Below are positions 41,180 through 48,877 of a stretch of 64,000 nucleotides of DNA, one piece after another. The stretch's first letter is position 1. The number at the start of each line of letters is the position of its first letter. The position numbers were made by a program, and so were the translations under genes. The DNA comes from Symbioplanes lichenis (lineage in GTDB: Bacteria; Actinomycetota; Actinomycetes; Mycobacteriales; Micromonosporaceae), in assembly GCF_030709675.1 (NCBI RefSeq), contig NZ_JAUZQD010000013.1:1-64000 (forward strand), read 5' to 3'. The notes under the pieces are model-generated. The model saw only the letters and a list, made by a program, of their open reading frames with translations. It was not told the origin of the DNA and did not search any database.

Positions 41180-42031
41180 GTGACAGAGAACAACCTCGGC
41201 GAGTTCCTGCGCGCCCGTCGTTCCCTTCTCGGTCCCGGCGATGTGGGTCTGCCCTCGTACGGTCCGCGGCGGGTGGCGGGGCTGCGCCGGGAGGAGGTCG
41301 CCGCGCTCGCCGGCATGAACAGTGACTATTACGCCCGGCTGGAGCAGGGTCGCGAGCGCAGCCCGTCCGGGCAGGTCCTCGAAGCGATGGCGAATGCGCT
41401 GCGCCTGGACACCCCGGCGCGCGACCATTTGTACCGGCTGGCCGGGGCGGTGCCCGGCACCCGCCAGGCCCCCCGGGAGACGATCAGCGAGCAGCTGCGC
41501 TTTCTCCTCGACGGCTACGCGAGTGTCCCGGCCTTCGTGCTGAATCCGGCCAAGGACGTCATGGCGGTCAACGCTCTGGCCGGGGCGCTCTTCTCACCGT
41601 TCCGGGCGGTGGACAACCTGGCTCGGATGACATTTGCAGACCCGGCGGCCCGGCACTTCTTCGCCGACTGGGACCGTTTCGCCGAGTCGATCGTGGCGGG
41701 TCTGCGGCACGCGGCCGGTGTCGATCCGGACTATCACCGCCTCCGGGAGGTGGTGGGCGCGCTCGAAGAAGAGAGCGGTACGTTCGCCGCGCTCTGGTCG
41801 GCCCAGACCGTCTACGGCAAGAGCCTGGACCCCATCGAGCTCGTGCACCCCGACGTGGGGCCGCTGTCACTGATGTCGCAGTCGTTCGACGTGCGCGGAG
41901 CCACGGGTCAGCTCCTGGTCATCTATCAACCCGAGCCCGGCGGCCCCAGCGCACGGGCCCTCACGTTGCTGGGGACGCTCGACGCCACTCGACGTCGTCA
42001 GCCGGTCGCCGGGCGCGGAACGGGGTCGTAG
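41180..42031 (+). CDS. XRE-family regulator with MmyB-like ligand domain
   Basis: A 283-residue regulator. The N-terminal helix-turn-helix (residues about 5-75, LGEFLRARRSLLGPGDVGLP, AGLRREEVAALAGMNSDYYA, RLEQGRERSPS) is followed by a helical domain of the MmyB_LBR type (DYHRLREVVGALEEES, AALWSAQTVYGKSLDPIEL, HPDVGPLSLMSQSFDV) that binds a fatty-acid-like ligand in the structurally known members. GTG start at 41180. It is divergent from the SDR gene, with 85 bases between, so control of that SDR is the standard expectation. Actinobacteria carry many paralogs. Confidence 0.9.
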   Translation: MTENNLGEFLRARRSLLGPGDVGLPSYGPRRVAGLRREEVAALAGMNSDYYARLEQGRERSPSGQVLEAMANALRLDTPARDHLYRLAGAVPGTRQAPRETISEQLRFLLDGYASVPAFVLNPAKDVMAVNALAGALFSPFRAVDNLARMTFADPAARHFFADWDRFAESIVAGLRHAAGVDPDYHRLREVVGALEEESGTFAALWSAQTVYGKSLDPIELVHPDVGPLSLMSQSFDVRGATGQLLVIYQPEPGGPSARALTLLGTLDATRRRQPVAGRGTGS

Positions 42032-42070
42032 CAACCCGGCGCCGCGTCCTGCCCGCGGCTCGGAAAAGAC

Positions 42071-42084
42071 AGAACGATCGGTAT
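42071..42084. promoter_or_regulatory. TetR operator, copy 2 of 6
   Basis: AGAACGATCGGTAT, two mismatches from the consensus AGAACGTTCGGTCT, followed directly by TTGACG, 82 bases upstream of the EthD-like gene. The TTGACG could be the promoter -35 element. Confidence 0.6.
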
Positions 42085-42123
42085 TGACGAGCCGAACACC
42101 CCGGCGCTATCGTCGTGAGCGAC

Positions 42124-42137
42124 AGAACGTTCGTTCC
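42124..42137. promoter_or_regulatory. TetR operator, copy 3 of 6
   Basis: AGAACGTTCGTTCC at 42124-42137, 16 bases before the EthD-like ATG, between the probable promoter and the ribosome site. Together with the copy at 42071 it brackets the transcription start. Confidence 0.7.
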
Positions 42138-42152
42138 ACCAAAGGACCGGTC

Positions 42153-42452
42153 ATGCCCACCAAGATCACGCTTGTCATCGGCAACCCCGCGAACCCCGGC
42201 GAGTTCGAGAAGGTCTACGCCGACGTGCGCGCCGCCGCCGAGACGTTCCCTAAGCTGCAGCGCCTCGAGTCGGCGAAGGTGTGGCCCAAGGAGGACGGCA
42301 CCCCGACCCCCGCGTACCGCACGCTCGACCTCTACTTCGCCAGCTACGAGGACGCCTCGGCCGCGGTCGCCACGCCGGCCGCCGGTGCCGTCTTCGGCGG
42401 GCTGCAGGGCGCGCAGGTCGAGATCACCGGTCTGTTCTCCGACATCGAGTAG
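42153..42452 (+). CDS. EthD family protein
   Basis: A 99-residue protein of the EthD group (named after ethyl-tert-butyl-ether degradation), a dimeric alpha/beta ferredoxin-like barrel. The sequence ITLVIGNPANPGEFEKVYAD with the later VWPKEDGTPTPAYRTLDLYF and VFGGLQGAQVEITGLFSDIE fits short members. Such proteins act on quinones or as small accessory monooxygenases. ATG at 42153 after AAAGGA. First gene of a probable operon with the flavin reductase; two operators of the TetR type lie upstream. Confidence 0.8.
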   Translation: MPTKITLVIGNPANPGEFEKVYADVRAAAETFPKLQRLESAKVWPKEDGTPTPAYRTLDLYFASYEDASAAVATPAAGAVFGGLQGAQVEITGLFSDIE

Positions 42453-42616
42453 TTCGGCCGCCGCCGGAGCCGCCAAGGAACCGGAGCCGCCGAGGAACCA
42501 GAACCGCGGGAAGTGAAGCACTGCGCCGACCGGCTCGGTCGCCGTCGACGGGTGACCGGGCCGGCCCTTCCCGCCGATGTCTCGCTGAGCGAATTCTTAC
42601 CAACAAGGAGCTTGAG

Positions 42617-44038
42617 ATGAACAGCAGCACGTACGACGTCGTCGTCATCGGCGCCGGCCCGGTCGGGGAGAACGTGGCTGACCGCGCTGTGCAGGGTGGC
42701 CTGAGCGTCGCCATCGTCGAGCGGGAGCTGGTCGGCGGTGAGTGCTCGTACTGGGCGTGCATGCCGACCAAGGCTTTGTTGCGTAGCTCGGCGGCGTTGC
42801 GGGCGGCGCGGCAGGTGGCCGGCTCGCGTGAGGCGGTCACGGGGAACTTGGACACTGCGGCCGTGCTGGCCCGGCGCGACTCGTTCGCTTCGCACTGGAA
42901 GGACGACGGTCAGGTGTCGTGGCTGGAGTCGGCCGGCATCGCGCTGGTTCGGGGCCAGGGCCGGATCGGCGGTGAGCGCACTGTTGAGGTGGTCAGCGCT
43001 GACGGGACGGCGACCACGCTTTCCGCGCGGCACGCCGTGGTGGTCGCGACCGGTACCAGCGCGCTGATCCCGGACATCGAGGGGCTGCGGGCGGCCAGCC
43101 CGTGGACGAGCCGGGAAGCGGCGGCGGCGAAGTCTGTTCCGCAGCGGCTGGCCATCATCGGCGGCGGGGTCGTGGCTTCGGAGATGGCAACCGCGTACGC
43201 GAACCTCGGCGCCCGGGTCACGATGCTGGCCCGTGACGGCGTGCTGCACCTGGCCGAGCCTTTTGTGGGGGAGCGGGTGACCGCGGCGCTGCGCGAGTCG
43301 GGTGTGGATGTGCGTCTCGGGGCTGAGGCGGCGTCGGTGTCGCGCGACGAGGCCGGGACGGTGCACATCACACTGGCCGACGGCGGGCTGGTGCAGGCCG
43401 ACGAGCTGTTGGTCGCCATCGGGCGTACGCCGAACACGCAGGACATCGGATTGGGCGGACTGGGCCTCAAGCCGGGCTCGTGGCTGACCGTCGATGACGC
43501 GTTGCATGTCGAGGGCGCGGGGGAGTGGCTGTTCGCCGCCGGCGATGTCAACAAGCGAGCACTGCTGACGCACCAGGGCAAGTATCAGGCGCGGGTGCTC
43601 GGCGACGCGATCGCGGCCCGGGCCAAGGGCGAGCCGGTCGACACGGGGGCGTGGGGCCGGCACGCGGTCACGGCTGATGTGAAGGCGGTGCCGCAGGTTG
43701 TCTTCACCGAGCCCGAGGTGGCCTCGGTCGGCTTGACTGCTGCGGCTGCGGAGGCGGCCGGGGTGCGTACCCGGGTCATTGATCATGACCTTGGTGCGGT
43801 GTCGGGGTCAGTGCTGCACGCCGAGGGTTATCAGGGTCAGGCCCGGATGGTGGTCGACGAGGACCGCAAGGTGATCGTCGGGTTCACGCTGGTCGGCCCG
43901 GATGTGGCGGAGCTGGTCCACGCCGCGACCATCGCGGTGGCCGGTGAGGTGCCGATCGACCGGCTGTGGCACGCGGTACCCGCGTTTCCGACGGTCAGCG
44001 AGGTCTGGCTGCGGCTGCTGGAGACCTACGGCCGCTGA
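42617..44038 (+). CDS. FAD-dependent pyridine nucleotide-disulfide oxidoreductase
   Basis: A 473-residue flavoprotein of the dihydrolipoamide dehydrogenase/mercuric reductase family. FAD site VVVIGAGPVGENVADRAVQG, redox-active pair C43 and C48 in GGECSYWACMPTK, NAD(P) site LAIIGGGVVASEMATAYANL, FAD site two EWLFAAGDVN, and a C-terminal dimer domain. The catalytic His-Glu dyad of the family (HPT..SE) is replaced by AFPTVSEVW: His is Phe here, so dihydrolipoamide chemistry is unlikely. A shared operator network links it to an EthD protein and a membrane protein, suggesting a detoxifying redox role. ATG at 42617 after AAGGAG. Confidence 0.88.
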   Translation: MNSSTYDVVVIGAGPVGENVADRAVQGGLSVAIVERELVGGECSYWACMPTKALLRSSAALRAARQVAGSREAVTGNLDTAAVLARRDSFASHWKDDGQVSWLESAGIALVRGQGRIGGERTVEVVSADGTATTLSARHAVVVATGTSALIPDIEGLRAASPWTSREAAAAKSVPQRLAIIGGGVVASEMATAYANLGARVTMLARDGVLHLAEPFVGERVTAALRESGVDVRLGAEAASVSRDEAGTVHITLADGGLVQADELLVAIGRTPNTQDIGLGGLGLKPGSWLTVDDALHVEGAGEWLFAAGDVNKRALLTHQGKYQARVLGDAIAARAKGEPVDTGAWGRHAVTADVKAVPQVVFTEPEVASVGLTAAAAEAAGVRTRVIDHDLGAVSGSVLHAEGYQGQARMVVDEDRKVIVGFTLVGPDVAELVHAATIAVAGEVPIDRLWHAVPAFPTVSEVWLRLLETYGR

Positions 44039-44070
44039 TCGTGCAGACACAGTTACACGAAGGTTCAGTG

Positions 44071-44160
44071 ATGACCCGGAAACAGATCCGGGAGTCGCTC
44101 ACCTGTTGCAGTAGCGCAGTCGTCGCACAGTATATAGAACGTTCCGTCTTGACTTTCTGA
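44071..44160 (+). CDS. possible 29-residue small protein
   Basis: An ATG at 44071 with GAAGG about 14 bases upstream opens a 29-codon frame (MTRKQIRESLTCCSSAVVAQ and on to a TGA at 44158-44160) between the flavin reductase and the next membrane gene; an operator site lies inside it. It could be a true micro-protein, a leader, or chance. Conservation is needed to decide. Low confidence. Confidence 0.2.
   Translation: MTRKQIRESLTCCSSAVVAQYIERSVLTF
44136..44149. promoter_or_regulatory. TetR operator, copy 4 of 6
   Basis: AGAACGTTCCGTCT with TTGACTTT directly after it (a -35-like box), 85 bases upstream of the membrane-protein start. Confidence 0.65.
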
Positions 44161-44188
44161 TCCGTCGCTTGCCATGCTGTCGCGGAAC

Positions 44189-44202
44189 AGAACGTTCGAT
44201 CT
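44189..44202. promoter_or_regulatory. TetR operator, copy 5 of 6
   Basis: AGAACGTTCGATCT, one mismatch from consensus, 32 bases upstream of the membrane-protein GTG. With copy 4 it flanks a probable promoter, the same paired layout seen before the EthD gene. Confidence 0.75.
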
Positions 44203-44233
44203 CCTTATTTCTCCTCGCCCCGAAGGATCTCCC

Positions 44234-44794
44234 GTGAGCACTGTTGCTGTTTCTCCCGGCATCTCGCAGACCGCGTCCGCGCTGCGGCGGCTGTACTTCA
44301 TCCGGTTCGCGTTCGCCATCGTCTGGGCCGGCGTGACCATCGCCACCGCCAAAGAGGTCAACGCTCTCTCGGTGACGCTGTTCGTGCTCTACCCGCTGTT
44401 CGACGTGGGCGCCGCCATCTATGACATGCGCTCGTCGCGGTCGACCGGCTCGCCGGCGCTGCTCTACGTCAACATGGCCGTCAGCCTGCTCGCCGCCATC
44501 GGGCTGGGCGTCGGCGCCGCCTCGGGCATTCCGGCCATGCTGCGGGTGTGGGGCCTCTGGGCCATCGTGGCCGGCGCGGTGCAGCTGGCCGTCGGCATCC
44601 GCCGCCGCGCGATGGGCGGGCAGTGGCCGATGATCATCAGCGGTGGCATCTCGGTCCTGGCCGGCGCCAACTTCGTCAGCAGCGCCTCCGCCGCCGACCC
44701 GGTGCTGAACCAGGCGGCCGCCTATGCCATCCCGGGCGCCATCTTCTTCCTCATCGCGGCGATCCGCCTCGGCCGCGCGGCCAAGGCCAACTGA
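44234..44794 (+). CDS. DUF308-like integral membrane protein
   Basis: A 186-residue protein with five to six hydrophobic helices: LRRLYFIRFAFAIVWAGVTI, LSVTLFVLYPLFDVGAAIYD, LLYVNMAVSLLAAIGLGVGA, LRVWGLWAIVAGAVQLAVGI, GQWPMIISGGISVLAGANFV and AYAIPGAIFFLIAAIRLGRA. It resembles small DUF308/HdeD-type membrane proteins; no catalytic motif. GTG start at 44234 follows GAAGGA by six bases. Controlled by the shared TetR operator. Its last 11 codons and stop form the first unit of a 57-base tandem repeat. Confidence 0.75.
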   Translation: MSTVAVSPGISQTASALRRLYFIRFAFAIVWAGVTIATAKEVNALSVTLFVLYPLFDVGAAIYDMRSSRSTGSPALLYVNMAVSLLAAIGLGVGAASGIPAMLRVWGLWAIVAGAVQLAVGIRRRAMGGQWPMIISGGISVLAGANFVSSASAADPVLNQAAAYAIPGAIFFLIAAIRLGRAAKAN

Positions 44795-44931
44795 CGCGAC
44801 GCGACCCGGATCCCGGTGATCCGCTCCCGGCCGCGCGGCCAGCTCAACTGGCGCGATGCGGCCGGGATCGCGGTGATCCGTTCCCGGCCGCGCGGCCAGC
44901 TCAACTGGCGCGGCGCGGCCGGGACCGCGGC
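44761..44931 (+). repeat. 57-bp tandem repeat, three units, starting inside a gene
   Basis: Three units begin at 44761, 44818 and 44875, each with gatccg...cggccgcgcggcca and period 57 (19 codons, so the phase is kept). Unit one contains the last codons and TGA of the DUF308-like gene; units two and three are closer to each other and lack the stop (CTGA becomes CTGG). Units can form hairpins (CCCGGCCGC with GCGGCCGGG). They may have arisen by duplication of the gene's end. Confidence 0.8.
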
Positions 44932-44939
44932 GTTCCCTG

Positions 44940-45187
44940 GGGCCGATGCCGCTTCGCGACCACCACGCCGTTCTCATCGGTCGAAGACGACGGCATGCAC
45001 GCGTTCGCGCAGCTTGAGCTTGTTCAGCGCCCGGCGTCGTGCGTCTTGGTGGTCTGCTCGGCGATGAACAGGGAGGCGGCGATCTCGGCGTTGGAGTGTC
45101 CGGTGGCCAGGAGGCGCAGCACTTCCTGTTCCCGTGTGGTCAGCGCGGCCTCGTGATGCCTGGTCCACGGCAGGGAGAGCCGGGCCC
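44940..45187 (-). pseudogene. frameshifted C-terminal relic of a LuxR-type response regulator
   Basis: On the minus strand one frame gives LTTREQEVLRLLATGHSNAE, then IAASLFIAEQTTKTH, and after a phase change another gives ALNKLKLRERVHAVVFDR with a TGA; a third phase then gives ENGVVVAKRHRPQG. These are consecutive parts of one NarL-type DNA-binding domain whose helix-turn-helix is broken by at least two indels. The receiver domain is absent. Third relic of its kind in the window. Confidence 0.75.
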
Positions 45188-45799
45188 TCATCGAGCCGCG
45201 GGCCCGGGGTGGCCGGGGCCGGCGGAGATCTCCAGCAGGCGATCCACGCCGTGCAGGAAGGTCTCGCCGATCAGGGCCGGATCGAAGAGGCAGCCGGCGG
45301 CCATGGCGCCGTCGCGGATCATCACGAAGTGCCGGGCGGCCGGTGCGGCCGACGTGCCCCGGATCCGGGTCAGCAGGGCCGTGACGGTGTCGAGAAACCA
45401 CTGCCGGTGGCCGAGGGCGGCCTGGTGCACCGGCGACGCGGGGTCGGGGTACTCGGCCACGGCATTGAGGAAGGCGCAGCCCCGGAAGCCCGGGGACTGG
45501 ATGCCGGCGGCGATCGACCGGCTCAGGGCGCGCAGGGCCTCGTCGGCCGGCTGTCCGCCCGCGACGGCCTGCGCGGCCTGGCTGCGGATCGCCCGGTCGG
45601 CCTGGCCGAGGTAGGCCAGCACGAGATCTTCTTTGCTGGGGAAGTGCCGATAGAGGGTGGCCCGGGTCACCTGTGCCTCGGCGACGATGCGGTCGACGCC
45701 GACCTTGTGGATGCCTTCGGTGTAGAAGACCCGGGCGGCCGTGCCGAGTAACCGGGATCGAGCCTCGGACGGCCGGCCCGCGGGCGTGTCGCTGTGCAT
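45188..45799 (-). CDS. TetR family repressor (second paralog)
   Basis: A 203-residue TetR regulator, paralogous to the one at 38827-39429 (same helix-turn-helix pattern GIHKVGVDRIVAEAQVTRAT, LYRHFPSKEDLVLAYL; same SPGFRGCAFLNAVAEYPD and VMIRDGAMAAGCLFD landmarks). The ATG at 45799 is supported by the family start. The operator AGAACGTTCGGTCT lies at 45818-45831, 19 bases upstream. The gene lies seven bases after the DUF4387 stop on the same strand, so its promoter overlaps the end of that gene. Confidence 0.9.
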   Translation of the reverse strand: MHSDTPAGRPSEARSRLLGTAARVFYTEGIHKVGVDRIVAEAQVTRATLYRHFPSKEDLVLAYLGQADRAIRSQAAQAVAGGQPADEALRALSRSIAAGIQSPGFRGCAFLNAVAEYPDPASPVHQAALGHRQWFLDTVTALLTRIRGTSAAPAARHFVMIRDGAMAAGCLFDPALIGETFLHGVDRLLEISAGPGHPGPAAR

Positions 45800-45806
45800 T
45801 CGGCCA

Positions 45807-46154
45807 CTATATCGGATAGAACGTTCGGTCTCTACAGCCTGGCAGCCGCAGGAGGGCCAGCGGGACGTGATGCTGGCCGGCGTGGATGTCGCGATCACGC
45901 GGGCTGCCCTGGGGCACCGGCCGCGGAAACGAGATCTTGACGACGTTGAGCGCGGCGATCCGATACATCCGCACGGTGTCGGCGTCGACCCCGTACAGCC
46001 GCGCAACGACCGTCTCGTTCAAGAAGGACGGGTCGGCGACGACGGCGTACCCCGTGGTGTCGCGCAGGAAGACCTCCATCGTGACCCAGAACGGGCCGGC
46101 GTTCTTGGACCGGACCTCCAGGGCGAGATCGGCGACGGTCGTGGGCTCAGGCAT
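45807..46154 (-). CDS. DUF4387 family protein
   Basis: A 115-residue protein that fits DUF4387: TVADLALEVRSKNAGPFWVT, MEVFLRDTTGYAVVADPSFL, NETVVARLYGVDADTVRMYR and ALNVVKISFPRPVPQGSPRD. Family members are always next to AtuA-like (DUF1446) genes, as here: the ATG at 46154 overlaps the stop of that gene by eight bases, with GGAGG seven bases upstream. The two may form a heteromer. The C-terminal 25 residues (HAGQHHVPLALLRLPGCRDR) look less conserved, and the coding end overlaps the TetR operator. Confidence 0.85.
   Translation of the reverse strand: MPEPTTVADLALEVRSKNAGPFWVTMEVFLRDTTGYAVVADPSFLNETVVARLYGVDADTVRMYRIAALNVVKISFPRPVPQGSPRDRDIHAGQHHVPLALLRLPGCRDRTFYPI
45818..45831. promoter_or_regulatory. 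TetR operator, copy 6 of 6
   Basis: AGAACGTTCGGTCT, identical to the core at 39448-39461, 19 bases upstream of the second TetR ATG, inside the 3' end of the DUF4387 gene. Confidence 0.8.
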
Positions 46155-47520
46155 CGCGGGCCTCCGGGACATTGATGCGGAACAGGGCGGTCGGGGAGTC
46201 GACGTCCACGACGTGGTTGAGGACGAACTCGTACGCGGCCCCCCGCTCGGTCTCGGCCGGCGACGTCGCGAAGGCGAGACTGGGCAGATACGTCATGTCC
46301 GGGGTGGGCAGATGCAGCATCAGCGGGTTGGCGACCTTGGCGATGGCCGTGGCGGTCGCCTGGTCGGCCGCGTTGACCAGCAGCATCACGCCCACCTCGC
46401 GCGGCGGCCCGGTGGCCGGGTCGATGGCGCCGAGCACGGCGTCGTATCCGTACAGGCGGATGTCGAGGGCGTAGTCGCCGGGGCCGAGACCCAGGGTGCC
46501 GGCCACCCACTCGCCGATCATCCGGCGCAGCAGCGCGGCCCAGGTGGTGATCTGCCCGAGGATGTGCGGGTCGCGGATGGCGGTGAACGACATCGTCTCG
46601 AAGCCGGTGATCCGGGCGCCCTCGAGCTTGACGGTGTACTGGCCGGCCGGGTCGAACCGGGAGCCCTCCACCCGGACGCGCCGGTCGTCGAGGGCGCGAT
46701 AGGTGGCGCCGGACACGTCGATGGTGCCGCCGGGCTCCCGCATGGAGAACGGGTCGACCGTCTCGTAGAGCATGTGCGCGGCCACGGACGTCGGCGTGCA
46801 GGCGACGACCGGGTCCAGCGGCTCGATGGTGAAACCCGACGCGTCGATGGTGGCCAGCACCCCGCCGGCGCGCGGATCGGTGGTGCACTGACCGCCGCAC
46901 TCGACGATCTTGGCGGCGTGCCAGGCCGGGCCCGCGGGCAGACCAGCCATCAAGGGGTACGCGGCCGCGAGCGCCGTGTCGGTGGCCCGCCCGGCCAGGA
47001 CGACGTCGGCCCCGGCGGCGAGCGCTTCGGCGATCGGCTCGTGACCCATCATCGCGACGATGTGGGCGCAGCTCTCCAGCGTCGCCGCGTCGAGGTCGCC
47101 GGCCGGGGGCAACGGGTGCACGCGGTCCAGGTGCTCCTTGAGGGCGGCGGCCTGTTGCTCGCTGTAGATGGTCGCCACCCGCAGGTCCAGCCCCTCGGCG
47201 GCCAGGATCTCGCGGGTGATCCCGGCGACCCAGTCGACACCCGCGTCGGTGCCGCTGGTGCCGCAGGAGCCGACGATCAGCGGGATGCCGGCGGTGGCGG
47301 CCGCCCGGAGCAGCAGCCGCAGGTCCCGGGTCACGGCGGCGGCGGCCGTCTTGGCGGTGCCGGAGCCGAGATAGTACGGGCCGGAGTCCGTCGAGCCGCT
47401 GTCCACGGCGATGACGTCGGCGCCGAGCGCCAGGCCGCGGGTGAGCGTCTCGGGCGGGAAGCCGGCGCCCAGCATGCCGGTCGGCGCCAGGACGCGTACG
47501 GCGTCGGGTGGTGTGGTCAT
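46147..47520 (-). CDS. acyclic terpene utilization AtuA-like protein (DUF1446)
   Basis: A 457-residue protein of the AtuA/DUF1446 family. Signature segments include APTGMLGAGFPPETLTRGLA, VIAVDSGSTDSGPYYLGSG, IVGSCGTSGTDAGVDWV, MMGHEPIAEALAAGADVVLA, GRATDTALAAAYPLMAG and AAHMLYETVDPFSMREPGGT. AtuA is needed for citronellol/geranyl utilisation in Pseudomonas, and homologs are found in varied hydroxy-acid catabolic operons; the substrate here is not known. The next gene encodes its usual DUF4387 partner, the preceding one an MFS carrier, and a GntR regulator faces the set. Confidence 0.85.
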   Translation of the reverse strand: MTTPPDAVRVLAPTGMLGAGFPPETLTRGLALGADVIAVDSGSTDSGPYYLGSGTAKTAAAAVTRDLRLLLRAAATAGIPLIVGSCGTSGTDAGVDWVAGITREILAAEGLDLRVATIYSEQQAAALKEHLDRVHPLPPAGDLDAATLESCAHIVAMMGHEPIAEALAAGADVVLAGRATDTALAAAYPLMAGLPAGPAWHAAKIVECGGQCTTDPRAGGVLATIDASGFTIEPLDPVVACTPTSVAAHMLYETVDPFSMREPGGTIDVSGATYRALDDRRVRVEGSRFDPAGQYTVKLEGARITGFETMSFTAIRDPHILGQITTWAALLRRMIGEWVAGTLGLGPGDYALDIRLYGYDAVLGAIDPATGPPREVGVMLLVNAADQATATAIAKVANPLMLHLPTPDMTYLPSLAFATSPAETERGAAYEFVLNHVVDVDSPTALFRINVPEARDA

Positions 47521-47548
47521 CGAACTCCTCGGATCGGGCCGGTCGGGA

Positions 47549-48793
47549 TCAGGAGAGGATCGGTGTCGCTTGCCGCCGCTGCAGGCGGCCGAGCTGGGCC
47601 AGGACGACGACGGCGAGCGTGGCCAGCACGGCGATGTCGAGCAGCATCGCGGTCCAGCCGGTGAGGTCGACCGCGGCGCCGACCAGGGCCGGGCCGCCGA
47701 AGCCGCCGAGGTACCAGGCGACCGTGTAGAGGCCGGTGTAGGTGCCCAGCACGCGGCTGGACGGCGCGAGGTTCCACAGCACGACCGCCGCGTTGATGGT
47801 GAAGGCGGCGGCGCCGGCCGCGGCGACGCAGAACACGACGACCGTGCCGGTGGGGGAGTGCAGCAAGGCCCCGGCCACCATCGCCCCGGCGAACAGGATC
47901 ATCCCGGCGCCGATCGTGCGCAGCCGGCCGAAACGCTCGGCGCACAACGCGGCCGGATAGGCGGCGAGCAGGTACGCGACCCCGCTGGGCAGGGTCAGTC
48001 CGCCCGCGTCGCCGCGGCTCAGACCCAGGACCTCCATGCCGTACGGGGTGATCAGTGAGCGGGACGCGAACCACGCGCCGCCGAAGAGCAGGATGCTCAC
48101 CAGCAGCAGGAGCCGTCGCCGGTCGGGGCTGGTGACGAGCTCGGCGACGACCCGCCGGAACGGCACCCGGGCGTCGCCGGCGCCGGCCGTGCCGTCCTCG
48201 GCCAGCGCTTGCCGATAGGCCGCCGACCGGCTGTCGCGTACCCGCAGCACCAGCACGACCGTGACGATCAGCAGGATCGCCGAGGGGATCGCGAACGCGC
48301 CGCGCGGATGCTCGTCGACGACGAGCAGGCTGATCAGCGACGCGACGATGATGGTGAGCGAGGTGGCGATCTTGACGACGGCGTTCGTCCGGCTGCGCCG
48401 CTCGGGCGGGACGAAGTCGGGCACCATCGCCTCGGAGAGCGGACGGATGGTGTTGGCGACCAGCGCGTACAGGAACATGACCGTGACCAGCGCGATCAGC
48501 GACGTGGTCCCGGGCAGGAGCGCGAAGAGCAGCGCGGCCAGGGGCATGCCGATCGCGAGGTACGGCACGCGGCGCCCCCAGCGGGTGCGCGTGTTGTCGG
48601 AGCGGTTGCCCATCCACGGCTGCACGACGATGCCGAGCAGGTTGTCCAGGCCCATGAGCAGCCCGACGACGGCGGCGCTGGAGACGTGCTCACGGAGCAG
48701 GACGGGCACCTGGTTGTCGTAGAAGTTCCAGGCCGATTCCTGCGCGAAGAGCACGAGCGCGATGAGGAACGTGACTTTCCGGTGAGACACCAT
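47549..48793 (-). CDS. MFS transporter (GPH/SLC45-like)
   Basis: A 414-residue permease with 12 predicted helices. It has the MFS loop motif VQPWMGNRSDNTRTRWGRRV (RxxxxGRR after helix two), typical of the sugar-porter GPH/SLC45-like group. ATG at 48793 follows GGGAGG. It is the first gene of the minus-strand operon leading to AtuA and DUF4387 and is divergent from the GntR gene with the palindrome TTTGCTATAGCAAA between, so it likely imports the substrate handled by those proteins. Confidence 0.85.
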   Translation of the reverse strand: MVSHRKVTFLIALVLFAQESAWNFYDNQVPVLLREHVSSAAVVGLLMGLDNLLGIVVQPWMGNRSDNTRTRWGRRVPYLAIGMPLAALLFALLPGTTSLIALVTVMFLYALVANTIRPLSEAMVPDFVPPERRSRTNAVVKIATSLTIIVASLISLLVVDEHPRGAFAIPSAILLIVTVVLVLRVRDSRSAAYRQALAEDGTAGAGDARVPFRRVVAELVTSPDRRRLLLLVSILLFGGAWFASRSLITPYGMEVLGLSRGDAGGLTLPSGVAYLLAAYPAALCAERFGRLRTIGAGMILFAGAMVAGALLHSPTGTVVVFCVAAAGAAAFTINAAVVLWNLAPSSRVLGTYTGLYTVAWYLGGFGGPALVGAAVDLTGWTAMLLDIAVLATLAVVVLAQLGRLQRRQATPILS

Positions 48794-48824
48794 GCCGGCC
48801 TCCCTGTGTCCCGCGTCACGTTAG

Positions 48825-48838
48825 TTTGCTATAGCAAA
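48825..48838. promoter_or_regulatory. TTTGCTATAGCAAA palindrome, probable GntR operator
   Basis: A perfect 14-base palindrome midway between the divergent MFS and GntR genes and AT-rich compared with its surroundings. FadR-type GntR proteins bind such short inverted repeats; this is probably its operator, controlling both directions. Confidence 0.75.
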
Positions 48839-48877
48839 AACAGCAATGGTTGCCTAAGTGTTGGCTAGAGTGCCGTC

